Shown here one piece after another: positions 6,243-12,685 of a DNA stretch of 12,720 bases; position 1 is the first letter of the stretch; every line of letters begins with the position of its first letter. The position numbers and the translations under genes are program-made. The stretch is from JBBDNV01 sp040877415 (lineage in GTDB: Bacteria; Planctomycetota; Planctomycetia; Pirellulales; PALSA-1355). Where the stretch lies: positions 1 to 12,720 of the forward strand of contig JBBDNV010000172.1 in the NCBI GenBank assembly GCA_040877415.1, written 5' to 3'. The notes under the pieces are model-generated. The model did no database searches. It worked only from the letters and a program-made list of their open reading frames with translations, and was not told where the DNA came from.

Positions 6243-8921
6243 TCAATCGACGCCCGGGCGGCGCTCGAGCTTTTCGGCCCGCTCGCGGGCTTCCTCTTCG
6301 GCTTCGAGCTGTTCCTCCGGCAGGACGGCCCAGGCCGGGTAGGTGTCGTCGCGGCCGCGGGTGCTGTGCCAGAGGATGCGGTTGAGCGTGTCTTCGTCGG
6401 CTTCGTCAATTTCGTCGAGCGGCAATTCGATCGACACCTGGGCCCAGTGCAATTGCCGCGGATCGCGGATCGACTTCAAATCGGGATTCAACTGATCGAG
6501 CGGGATGACGTTTTTGACAGCCTCGTACGGCGTCAGGTTCCGCTCGCCCGAAAAACACGTCGACATCGGCGTGGCCGAGGCGTCGAGCTGATTCATCGGT
6601 GGCAGGCCCAGGATCAGCTCGATCGTGCGGATCATGCTCGTCTGGTTATAGTTTGTGCTGTCGACCGTGCCGCGCGGCGTGTAGGGGCTCGCGACCATGG
6701 CCACCGTGCGGTGTCCGTCGATGTGGTCGAAGCCGGCCTGCGGATCGTCCTGGACCACGAAAATGGCGGTTTCCTTCCAGAATTTGCTGTGCGTCATCGC
6801 CTCGATGACCTGCCCCAAGGCCAAATCGTTGTCGGCCACGGCAGCCTGGGGCGTGGGCATGCCCGGGCGAGTGCCCGCGGTGTGGTCGTTCGGCAGGAGC
6901 ATGATCATCAAGTTGGGCAGGTTGTCGTCGACTTCGAACTTTTTCAATTCGCGTTTGAACTGATCGGCCCGGTAGACGTCGGGCACGATGCCGGGAAAGC
7001 CGATGGTGGTGGGGCATGTATGCGGCTCGAGCGATTTGATCGTGGCCGTGCCGGTGATCTGGATTTCGCCCCGCTCCGTCAGGAAATCGCTGTAGCAATC
7101 CATGAACGTGGGCCGCCCTCGTCGATCGGAATCTTTCCAGCGGACCGTGGCCCGCACGAATTCGCCGTAGCTGCGCACGGTCCGTTTGTGCGCAAGCGCG
7201 TTGTCCCAGATGAAGCCGCTGGCGGCGTAGGCCAATGCGTCGCCGCCGGCAAAGGGATAGCTGCGCGGAAAGCCGCCAAAGGCCCGCTCGAGGTAATCGG
7301 TCACGTAGGCCTCCATGGCCCACTGGTGGCCGTCGGCGCTGAGCACCCCGCTGCAATAGAAGTTGTCCAATAGCACGAACTGGTCGACCAGCTTGTGGCA
7401 ATTGGGGGTCACCTCCCGGCCGAAGATGCAAAGCTCGGGATCGCCTTCGCCGCGCTCGACGTCGCCAAACACCTGGTCGTACGTGCGATTTTCCTTGATG
7501 ACGTACAGCACGTGCTTGATAAGCGACGGCTCGCCGTGCCGATCCGGCAGCGGCTTGGGCGCGGCGTCGTCGCGGGGCGGGGCCAGGGCGCTGATCGTTT
7601 CCGTCAGGCGGTTGTTTTCCAGCACCTTTTCGGTGTGGCCGGACAATTCCTTCAAGCTCGCCAGCGGCACGAGCGAAATCGTGCCCAATTGATCGTGGGT
7701 GTTGTACCCGTATACCACCTTGTCTTTGACCTTGCGCTTCCCCTTCCAATCGACGGCCCGCGAACCGACGCCCTTGACGTTGGCCACGTACAGCGCGTCG
7801 CGGGCCGCGTCGAGCACCAGTCCGCCCGGATACCAGCCGGTGGGAAAACAGCCCAGCAAGCGGCTGTTGGGCGGGTCCAGCGCCACGACCGCCACGGCGT
7901 TGTTCGTGCCGTTGGCCACGTACAGCGTTTTGCCGTCGGGGCTCGTGGCCAGCGCGATCGGGGAGCTGCCGAACAGCATGTTCTCGGCCGGCCGAGTGGA
8001 AATTGTCTCGACCACCTTGCCCCGGGCGATGTCGATCACCGACACCGTGTCGCTGTTGGAATTGGCCACCAGCACGTGTGCGCGGTCGGGCGTGGCCAGG
8101 ATGGCCGAAGGGTGCAGGCCGACGACGATTTCACGCTCTTGTTTTCCGCTTTCGAGATCGACGACCGAAACGCTGCCGTCGTTGGCGATAAAGCGCACCG
8201 GGTCGACGCGCACCGGCGTGCCGGCTCCGGCCGGACCGGTGACCGAGAGAGCATCGGGGAGTCGGCCGCCCCAATTGGTCACATAGGCCGTCTCGCCCAC
8301 GAGCACCACGCCAAACGGGGCGCTTCCCACCGGAATCTCGCGCTTGAGCGCGCCGGAGGCCAGGTCGATTTCGGCCAGGCGGTTGCGCAGGTTGAGCGCG
8401 GCCCACAGACTTTGGCCCTTGGCATCGATCGCCAGTCCCACGGGCAGGATCAACTCGGCCGCTGCGCCGGTGGCGGCCGCCAGCCCGATGGGCGGCCGCG
8501 GCTTGAGCGCGCCGTCGGCGGCAACGTCGAACACGCCGATCACGCCGCGCATGCTGGAGGCCAACAAGCGCTTGCCGTCGGGCGTGAATACCAGCCCGGC
8601 ATAGCTGCCCTCCTTCAAGGGGGCGCGGGAAACAATCTGGGCCGTTTGCGGGTTGATGACGAGCACGCTGTCTTCGTCGAGCACGGCCAGCCAGCGGCCG
8701 TCGGGGCTTAGGGCCAGATCGACGGGCCGGCCGTCGTAGGCGACCTGGCGACCCAGGGGCGACAGGACCTGGTTGGTGGGCACGATGATCCGCTCGGGAT
8801 CGGCGTCGCCGACTTGCGACTGGTCGTACGGCCTGGCGACGGCCGGGCCCGCTTGTTGTGCGACCGCGTATTCGGTCGCGGTCAAAAGCCAGACCAAGGC
8901 GGCCAGTCGGCGAAGGGTCAT
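6243..8921 (-). CDS. Exported YncE-type beta-propeller / phosphoesterase fusion
   Basis: This 892-residue two-domain protein has a signal peptide (about 1-22, A-V-A-Q-Q region). Residues about 45-420 form a YncE-like seven-bladed propeller, seen as repeated S-P-D-G-(R/K) turns (72-75, 114-116, 327-330) and Y-V-A-N / V-L-V-A-N strands. Residues about 467-775 form a PF04185-type phosphoesterase of the alkaline phosphatase superfamily. It opens with V-I-K-E-N-R-T-Y-D (474-482), then C-S-G-V-L-S-A-D-G-H (523-532), P-N-D-H (677-680), Q-D-D-P (724-727) and D-H-I-D-G-H-R (732-738). The acidic and histidine residues are the expected metal ligands. The protein ends in a charged helical tail (868-892). 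The combination is a recognised annotation class; the substrate is not known, and a periplasmic phosphomonoester or phospholipid is plausible. GGAG at 8930-8933, eight bases before the ATG, and the signal peptide decide the start; the frame stays open 32 codons further up. Confidence 0.9.
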   Translation of the reverse strand: MTLRRLAALVWLLTATEYAVAQQAGPAVARPYDQSQVGDADPERIIVPTNQVLSPLGRQVAYDGRPVDLALSPDGRWLAVLDEDSVLVINPQTAQIVSRAPLKEGSYAGLVFTPDGKRLLASSMRGVIGVFDVAADGALKPRPPIGLAAATGAAAELILPVGLAIDAKGQSLWAALNLRNRLAEIDLASGALKREIPVGSAPFGVVLVGETAYVTNWGGRLPDALSVTGPAGAGTPVRVDPVRFIANDGSVSVVDLESGKQEREIVVGLHPSAILATPDRAHVLVANSNSDTVSVIDIARGKVVETISTRPAENMLFGSSPIALATSPDGKTLYVANGTNNAVAVVALDPPNSRLLGCFPTGWYPGGLVLDAARDALYVANVKGVGSRAVDWKGKRKVKDKVVYGYNTHDQLGTISLVPLASLKELSGHTEKVLENNRLTETISALAPPRDDAAPKPLPDRHGEPSLIKHVLYVIKENRTYDQVFGDVERGEGDPELCIFGREVTPNCHKLVDQFVLLDNFYCSGVLSADGHQWAMEAYVTDYLERAFGGFPRSYPFAGGDALAYAASGFIWDNALAHKRTVRSYGEFVRATVRWKDSDRRGRPTFMDCYSDFLTERGEIQITGTATIKSLEPHTCPTTIGFPGIVPDVYRADQFKRELKKFEVDDNLPNLMIMLLPNDHTAGTRPGMPTPQAAVADNDLALGQVIEAMTHSKFWKETAIFVVQDDPQAGFDHIDGHRTVAMVASPYTPRGTVDSTNYNQTSMIRTIELILGLPPMNQLDASATPMSTCFSGERNLTPYEAVKNVIPLDQLNPDLKSIRDPRQLHWAQVSIELPLDEIDEADEDTLNRILWHSTRGRDDTYPAWAVLPEEQLEAEEEARERAEKLERRPGVD

Positions 8922-8989
8922 CGCGTACACTCCGGATTGAGATTTGTGGACGAATCGCGAGCCAGGCGCGGTTCGATAACCGCCCCCAT

Positions 8990-9017
8990 AGTGTACCCGG
9001 CCGGGTGTCCGATCCAA
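8990..9017 (-). promoter_or_regulatory. Candidate promoter of the propeller-phosphoesterase gene, with palindrome in the spacer
   Basis: Reading the minus strand, TTGGAT (9017-9012) and TACACT (8995-8990) are separated by 16 bases, a weak match to -35/-10 boxes. The spacer overlaps a perfect 12-base palindrome, ACCCGGCCGGGT (8995-9006). The site lies between the upstream terminator and the ATG at 8921, giving a leader of about 60 bases. The match scores are low, so this is a suggestion. Confidence 0.25.
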
Positions 9018-9030
9018 GCGTTTGGTCGTC

Positions 9031-9068
9031 GAAAGAAAAGGGGCGTGCCGGTTAGCGGCCCACCCCTT
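9031..9068 (-). terminator. Intrinsic terminator of the sigma/anti-sigma/PDZ operon
   Basis: On the minus strand, AAGGGGTG at the 5' arm pairs with CGCCCCTT at the 3' arm. After one G-A mismatch, the inner GCCG pairs with CGGC around a five-base CTAAC loop. The stem therefore has about 13 positions, with one mismatch and one G-T pair (9038-9068). It runs straight into TTTTCTTTC (9039-9031). It begins 28 bases after the PDZ gene stop codon, the expected place for the end of that transcript. Confidence 0.68.
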
Positions 9069-9096
9069 GTGAATGCCTTCGGCAAAAGCCGGCGAC

Positions 9097-10266
9097 TCAG
9101 CGACTGTCGTCGCCCTTGTCGCCCTTGTCGCCCTTGTCGCCCTTGTCTTCGCGCTCGCCGTCTTCGCGGAGGCTGCGGCGGAGGTCTTCCATGCGCTCGC
9201 GCATCTGGTTCATTTGTCGGCTCATTTCTTCGAGCCGCCGCTCCAGGCGTTCCTGCACGTGCTTGCGGGCCTCGCCCGCGCGCTCGCGAGCCTCTTTGGC
9301 CGCCTCGATGGCCTTTTCGCGAGGCAGAAACTCACCGGGCGACGGCAGCGGCACGTTAAATTTTTTGCCGCCGGCGGCGATGGCAAACCGCACCGGAGCG
9401 CGGCCCAGCAGAGCCTTGACGTGCTTGCGCACGTCCTCGGGCAGCTCGTCGAGCTTGTCTTCGGCCGCTGTCCAGTTTTTGTCACCTTGCTTCACTTCAA
9501 TCTGGGCCGGCTTCCTTCCCTCCTTGCGGATGTGGATGCTCAAATCCTCGGGGAAGTCCTCGGCCAGGTCGATGATGAATTGCGGCGGAACGAACCGGCC
9601 GGGTTGGATAAACTGCATCCGCACGTCGACGCCAGCGTCCTTGAGTTTCTCGCGGATTTTCTCCTCCAGTTGGCGGATTTCGACGTCGACTTTCCGAGTC
9701 GTTTCCTTGGCGGCTTTCTGTGCCGCGGTCACGTACAACAATCCCTCTGCGCTATATCCGCCAGATTCCGGCGTGATGGTGATCGTCATCGGTTTGCCGG
9801 CCCGCAGCACTTTGAGCGACAGCTCCTTGCCTTCCGACTTGTCGACGGCTTCGACCAGTTGTCGAATTTTCTTGATCGGCGTGTCGCCGACAGCCTGCAG
9901 AACGTCGTGGACTTTCAGGCCCGCTTTATCGGCCGGTCCGCCGTCGGCGACGCTGTTCACGAGCGCCCCTTCGCCGTTCAACTGCAACTGGGCGTCGAGC
10001 GCTCTGGGAACAATGGCCAGACCCAACTTGAGCGAGTATTTGCTCGGGTAGTGCACGAAATCGTTGGGCAGAATGTCGTTGATCAGGTCGTGGGGGAGGC
10101 GCAGCATCAACACGTCGGCCGGTTCGGACCGTTCCTGGACGGCCTGCGCCTCGCCGGCGACTTTCGGCTGCGGCGGCTCATCGGCCGCGGCGAGCGGGGC
10201 GTTGCTAATCGTGATTGCAAATGCGCCGAGCCAACCGGCCCGGCGAAGCCATGTGGCAGTTTGCAT
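9097..10266 (-). CDS. Exported PDZ-domain protein with coiled coil and D-K-G tail
   Basis: This 389-residue protein has a signal peptide (about 1-28, A-P-L-A-A-A-D) and a single PDZ domain (about 80-165: L-G-L-A-I-V, then G-P-A-D-K-A-G-L-K-V-H-D-V-L). A helical segment spans about 185-212, a mixed region with no recognised domain spans about 215-310, and a long charged coiled coil covers about 317-372. The C terminus repeats D-K-G four times. No serine protease (HtrA) or site-2 metalloprotease domain accompanies the PDZ, so it probably binds peptides or protein tails rather than cutting them. AGGAG six bases before the ATG (10273-10277) decides the start. It is third in a run of sigma factor, anti-sigma-like protein and PDZ protein, 45 bases after the second gene and followed by a terminator. 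A role as periplasmic partner or sensor for that sigma pair is inferred from position only. Confidence 0.85.
   Translation of the reverse strand: MQTATWLRRAGWLGAFAITISNAPLAAADEPPQPKVAGEAQAVQERSEPADVLMLRLPHDLINDILPNDFVHYPSKYSLKLGLAIVPRALDAQLQLNGEGALVNSVADGGPADKAGLKVHDVLQAVGDTPIKKIRQLVEAVDKSEGKELSLKVLRAGKPMTITITPESGGYSAEGLLYVTAAQKAAKETTRKVDVEIRQLEEKIREKLKDAGVDVRMQFIQPGRFVPPQFIIDLAEDFPEDLSIHIRKEGRKPAQIEVKQGDKNWTAAEDKLDELPEDVRKHVKALLGRAPVRFAIAAGGKKFNVPLPSPGEFLPREKAIEAAKEARERAGEARKHVQERLERRLEEMSRQMNQMRERMEDLRRSLREDGEREDKGDKGDKGDKGDDSR
9111..9146. repeat. Four tandem 9-base repeats encoding D-K-G
   Basis: The unit CGCCCTTGT occurs four times in perfect tandem (9111-9119, 9120-9128, 9129-9137, 9138-9146). 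It is in frame with the PDZ gene's 3' end, giving alternating Asp-Lys-Gly. Being a multiple of three, copy changes would lengthen or shorten the tail without a frameshift. Confidence 0.9.
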
Positions 10267-10311
10267 GCGGTTCTCCTTGTGAAATGTTTGCTAAGCGAAA
10301 TGATGAACGGA

Positions 10312-11058
10312 TTAGAACTGCACGACTTGGGGTCGGTGCAGGTCGACTTCCTCGATCGGTACCACGACTTGCCGGCCGTCCGAGAGGTCAATCGGCAGCA
10401 GCCGCCGGCGGCGATTCACTTCCCACCCTTCCTGCTCCAAGCGACCCGTCAATTGCGACGACAGGCTGGATCGCTCGGCGAATAATTGCCCCGCGTCGTC
10501 GGACTCGACGACGCGCAGTTGGATGGGTTCCCCGGAGCCCGTGCCGCCGACGGGCGTCAGCGTCAAGGTTTGCCAGGGCGTATCGCCGGTCGCGCCGGCT
10601 GGATCGTCTTGCTCTACTTGCTCTACGGCCAAATCGACGGGAGTTGGGAGCGAGTCGGGTCGGGCGACCGTGTGAGCTTGTGGTCCTTTGGGCGCGCTTT
10701 GTTCGTTGGTCGCCAGCGGAATGTCCGAATGGGTCGTGGGAAATCGGGTTCCCAATACGAACGCCACGGCCAGGCTGGCGGCGATCGCCAAAGCTCCGCC
10801 CAAAAAGGCGCCTCGCCGCGCCGGACCGTTTGGACCGTTTTTGCTCAATTGCGCGAGGATCGGCTCGGTGGCCATCCGCGACAATTGCCAGCGCCACGAT
10901 TGGGCCTCTAAAAACGCCAGCGCACAGCAGCGCCATGCGCCCGGTTCGTCGTCCAGAGCCGCCAGCAGCTCGCCCCGCTCGAGCAATCCGAGTTCGCCGT
11001 CGACCAGCCGATCGAACACGCGCTCGGGATCGCGGCGGAATTCGTCGATTAACGTCAT
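10312..11058 (-). CDS. Single-pass anti-sigma-like membrane protein
   Basis: This 248-residue protein begins with a short cytoplasmic domain (about 1-78) that contains L-V-D-G-E-L, a helical L-L-A-A-L-D segment and A-W-R-C-C-A-L-A-F-L-E-A-Q (41-53). A single hydrophobic membrane segment follows (about 84-103), then a low-complexity periplasmic linker and a C-terminal region (about 165-248) that I do not recognise. The layout matches transmembrane anti-sigma factors, but the usual H-x3-C-x2-C zinc motif is not present; only adjacent C44 and C45 are seen. Its ATG overlaps the sigma factor's stop codon as ATGA (11058-11055), so the two are translationally coupled. This is the strongest argument for an anti-sigma role. 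It would hold the sigma factor at the membrane until an envelope signal releases it. The function is inferred from context and topology rather than from a clear domain match. Confidence 0.78.
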   Translation of the reverse strand: MTLIDEFRRDPERVFDRLVDGELGLLERGELLAALDDEPGAWRCCALAFLEAQSWRWQLSRMATEPILAQLSKNGPNGPARRGAFLGGALAIAASLAVAFVLGTRFPTTHSDIPLATNEQSAPKGPQAHTVARPDSLPTPVDLAVEQVEQDDPAGATGDTPWQTLTLTPVGGTGSGEPIQLRVVESDDAGQLFAERSSLSSQLTGRLEQEGWEVNRRRRLLPIDLSDGRQVVVPIEEVDLHRPQVVQF

Positions 11059-11633
11059 CGTTCAACCCCCATGCGTTCGAAAGCCGCCAACTGCGTTCGC
11101 AGCCGGCGCCGCGCGCGGTGAAGCCGGCTTTCGATCGCGCTTTCGCTGGCGCCTGTGTGTTGGGCCAATTGTTCGTAGCTCCAGTTTTCGGTGTACTTCA
11201 ACAGCAGGATTTCCACGTCCCGTTTCGGCAACCGGTCAATCGCCTGGCGCACGAGGTTTTGTTGCTCGCCGGCCAGCAGCCATTCGAGCGGATCGAGCGT
11301 GCGGCCGTCGCGCTCGGTGGGTCGCAGGCGCTCGGCGTAGCGCTCGGTCAACTTCCGCCGCCGCCCTTGCCCGCGGCGATAGACGAGCGATTGCGTCACC
11401 GCCAGGCGATACAACCAGGGCGCGACCTTGGCCGCGTCGTTGATCGGCGCCTGCTGGCGGATGGCCGCCAGCGCCACTTCCTGCATCACCTCGTCGACCG
11501 CCCCGCTCTCGCCGACCCGCGCAAGCACGACTTTGCGCAACCAGCGGTCGTGGTCCACGAGCGTCGTCTGCCAGTTAATCTCGCCCATCGGTCGACTGGG
11601 TCCGGGATGCTCTCCCACGAACGGCGGGATCAT
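11055..11633 (-). CDS. ECF-type RNA polymerase sigma factor
   Basis: This 192-residue group IV (ECF) sigma factor would direct RNA polymerase to a specific regulon. Region 2 (about 25-90) contains W-L-R-K-V-V-L-A-R-V-G, D-E-V-M-Q-E-V-A-L-A and P-W-L-Y-R-L-A-V. Region 4 (about 122-180) contains L-P-K-R-D-V-E-I-L-L-L-K-Y and the helix-turn-helix W-S-Y-E-Q-L-A-Q-H-T-G-A-S-E-S-A-I-E-S-R, ending in an Arg-rich stretch. Regions 1 and 3 are absent, as usual for ECF factors. The start is uncertain: ATG 11633 is the longest, and ATG 11588 would remove 15 residues before region 2. Neither has a clear Shine-Dalgarno. It is the first gene of the operon with the anti-sigma-like and PDZ genes. Its promoter region is shared with the divergent EVE gene. 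Confidence 0.9.
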   Translation of the reverse strand: MIPPFVGEHPGPSRPMGEINWQTTLVDHDRWLRKVVLARVGESGAVDEVMQEVALAAIRQQAPINDAAKVAPWLYRLAVTQSLVYRRGQGRRRKLTERYAERLRPTERDGRTLDPLEWLLAGEQQNLVRQAIDRLPKRDVEILLLKYTENWSYEQLAQHTGASESAIESRLHRARRRLRTQLAAFERMGVER

Positions 11634-11723
11634 GGATTTCGCCGACGTCTACGATATAGTTGCCGCCGCGGGCGGGAATCTTGCCGGAAATCTTCAGTTT
11701 TCGCGATCGGGTTGCCCCAAGTC

Positions 11724-11741
11724 TTGACAGGGTCAATTATA
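11724..11741 (-). promoter_or_regulatory. Candidate -10 box and overlapping palindrome upstream of the sigma gene
   Basis: On the minus strand a perfect TATAAT lies at 11741-11736, about 100 bases before the sigma start. It abuts and by one base overlaps TTGAC-AGG-GTCAA (11724-11736), a perfect inverted repeat with five-base arms, placed where a start site would lie. No matching -35 box was found 16-18 bases upstream. Either the promoter is activator- or ECF-dependent or the -10 match is chance. Confidence 0.35.
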
Positions 11742-11747
11742 AGGCGA

Positions 11748-11764
11748 CGCCGAGAATCTCGGCG
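11748..11764. promoter_or_regulatory. Perfect 17-base palindrome in the divergent promoter region
   Basis: CGCCGAGA-A-TCTCGGCG is an inverted repeat with eight-base arms around a single central base. It sits seven bases upstream of the candidate sigma-gene -10 box, in the stretch where a -35 element would be. The one-base centre favours a dimeric-protein operator over an RNA hairpin, and no T tract follows on either strand. Confidence 0.45.
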
Positions 11765-11807
11765 CACCGGTTCAATTCTGCGGCCCTTGGGGCTCGGAGC
11801 CGGCCGG

Positions 11808-11836
11808 TTTTCAGCCCGCCCGCGCTATCCTAAAAT
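11808..11836 (+). promoter_or_regulatory. Candidate promoter of the EVE-domain gene
   Basis: TTTTCA (11808-11813) and TAAAAT (11831-11836) are separated by 17 bases. They match the housekeeping boxes at four and five of six positions. Transcription would start near 11843, giving a leader of about 55 bases before the ATG at 11899. Confidence 0.38.
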
Positions 11837-11844
11837 GCGGCGTT

Positions 11845-11859
11845 GGGGCGATTTGCCCC
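11845..11859 (+). other. Small hairpin in the predicted EVE leader
   Basis: GGGGC-gattt-GCCCC forms a perfect five-base GC stem. It lies just after the inferred start site and 39 bases before the ATG, clear of the ribosome binding site. It could be a leader-stabilising hairpin or chance in GC-rich DNA. Confidence 0.3.
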
Positions 11860-11898
11860 CGTCGATTCGTCCGTGAGCCTACGAAAGGGCCTAAGCCC

Positions 11899-12462
11899 AT
11901 GATCACCAGGCAGTGCTGGCTGATAAAGTCCGAGCCCGATTGTTTTTCGATCCAACACCTGGCGAAGTGTCCCAAGCAGACGACCAGTTGGAGCGGCGTG
12001 CGGAATTATCAGGCGCGCAACTTCATGCGGGCCATGAAAAAGGGCGATTGCGTGCTGTTCTGCCATTCGAGCACCGATCCGCCCGCGATTGCCGGCACGG
12101 CCATGGTGGCGCGCGAAGCGTATCCCGACTCGACGGCGCGCAATCCGCAAGACGACCATTACGATTCCAAGGCCTCGCGCGAGAACCCGATTTGGGACAT
12201 GGTCGACATCCGCTTGTACGAGATCTTTCCCGCGCCGGTGCCGATCAGCGAGTTGCGATCGGTCAAGGAATTGGCCGGGATGGAGCTGTTGCGCACTGGT
12301 TCGCGGCTCTCCGTGCAGCCCGTGCGGCCGCGCGAGTTCGAAATCGTCATGCAACTGGCCAGGGCCGCCGGCAAGGCGGCGAAGCGCGCCGGGCCGGGCA
12401 AAAAGAGTGCCCCGGCCAAGGCAATAGCGAAGCGTGCGAAGAGCTCAGGCCGGAAAAAATAA
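11899..12462 (+). CDS. EVE-domain protein (THYN1-like) with basic C-terminal tail
   Basis: This 187-residue cytoplasmic protein has an EVE domain over about residues 5-153. It shows the family opening W7-L-I-K-S-E-P, W31-S-G-V-R-N-Y-Q-A-R-N, a K-K-G-D-C-V-L-F-C-H-S strand, I-A-G-T-A-M-V, Y-P-D and the W-D-M-V-D-I segment (99-104). EVE domains are PUA-superfamily folds, and several bind modified bases in DNA or RNA; a modified-base reader role here is inferred from the family. Residues 157-187 are an Ala/Lys/Arg-rich tail resembling histone H1-like DNA-binding tails, not needed for the EVE fold. GAAAGGG at 11883-11889, nine bases before the ATG, supports the start. The gene is divergent from the sigma operon and followed 18 bases later by a small ORF. 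No nuclease or methyltransferase partner is visible. Confidence 0.9.
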   Translation: MITRQCWLIKSEPDCFSIQHLAKCPKQTTSWSGVRNYQARNFMRAMKKGDCVLFCHSSTDPPAIAGTAMVAREAYPDSTARNPQDDHYDSKASRENPIWDMVDIRLYEIFPAPVPISELRSVKELAGMELLRTGSRLSVQPVRPREFEIVMQLARAAGKAAKRAGPGKKSAPAKAIAKRAKSSGRKK

Positions 12463-12480
12463 CGACGCTCGATCGGTTCG

Positions 12481-12612
12481 ATGACAAAATCGCACGACCC
12501 GCTCGATTGGATCGACGACGAATTGGCCGAACGCGACGCGATGATCGAGAAACTCTCGGCGGCGCTCGCCGCGTTGCGGGCCGAGATGCCCACCGCTAAA
12601 GTGGAAGCCTGA
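12481..12612 (+). CDS. Small protein of 43 residues, function unknown
   Basis: An ATG 18 bases after the EVE gene opens a 43-residue frame beginning M-T-K-S-H-D-P-L-D-W and ending T-A-K-V-E-A. It is acidic at first (W-I-D-D-E-L-A-E-R-D) and then amphipathic (M-I-E-K-L-S-A-A-L-A-A-L-R-A-E), which suggests one helix or a short coiled coil. Third codon positions are mostly G or C, as in the neighbouring genes, which favours real coding. There is no clear Shine-Dalgarno, so translation may depend on coupling to the EVE gene. No family is recognised. Confidence 0.45.
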   Translation: MTKSHDPLDWIDDELAERDAMIEKLSAALAALRAEMPTAKVEA

Positions 12613-12685
12613 GACGGCGAGTTGCCCGGCAGCGGCGTTGTCCGATGCCGCGTCCGCCGGTTCATGCCCCCAGGCGAACTTCCGT

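Noticed and set aside
6191..6409. A 73-residue N-terminal extension of the PfpI protein
   Set aside because: It overlaps the 3' end of the propeller-phosphoesterase gene out of frame. The conserved fold begins right at the ATG at 6190.
7395..8711. A 438-codon open frame on the + strand antisense to the propeller gene
   Set aside because: It is His/Gly/Arg-rich with no recognisable domain and lies wholly inside a well-supported gene. Long antisense frames are expected at this GC content.
9111..9146. A CRISPR array or intergenic satellite
   Set aside because: The 9-base unit has no spacers and is in frame inside the PDZ gene.
9073..10485. A 470-codon open frame on the + strand antisense to the PDZ gene
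   Set aside because: It has no domain or credible start signal and mirrors the PDZ gene codon pattern. It is a shadow frame.
11724..11743. TTGACA followed by TATAAG on the + strand as a promoter for the EVE gene
   Set aside because: The spacing is only eight bases, far from 16-18. A better-spaced pair exists at 11808-11836.
10215..11876. A 553-codon + strand frame across the anti-sigma and sigma genes
   Set aside because: It is extremely Arg/Pro/Ala-rich, covers two coding genes and an intergenic region, and has no domain.
12159..12665. A 168-codon minus-strand frame near the contig end
   Set aside because: It lies antisense to the EVE gene and the small ORF, is low in complexity, and shows no motif.
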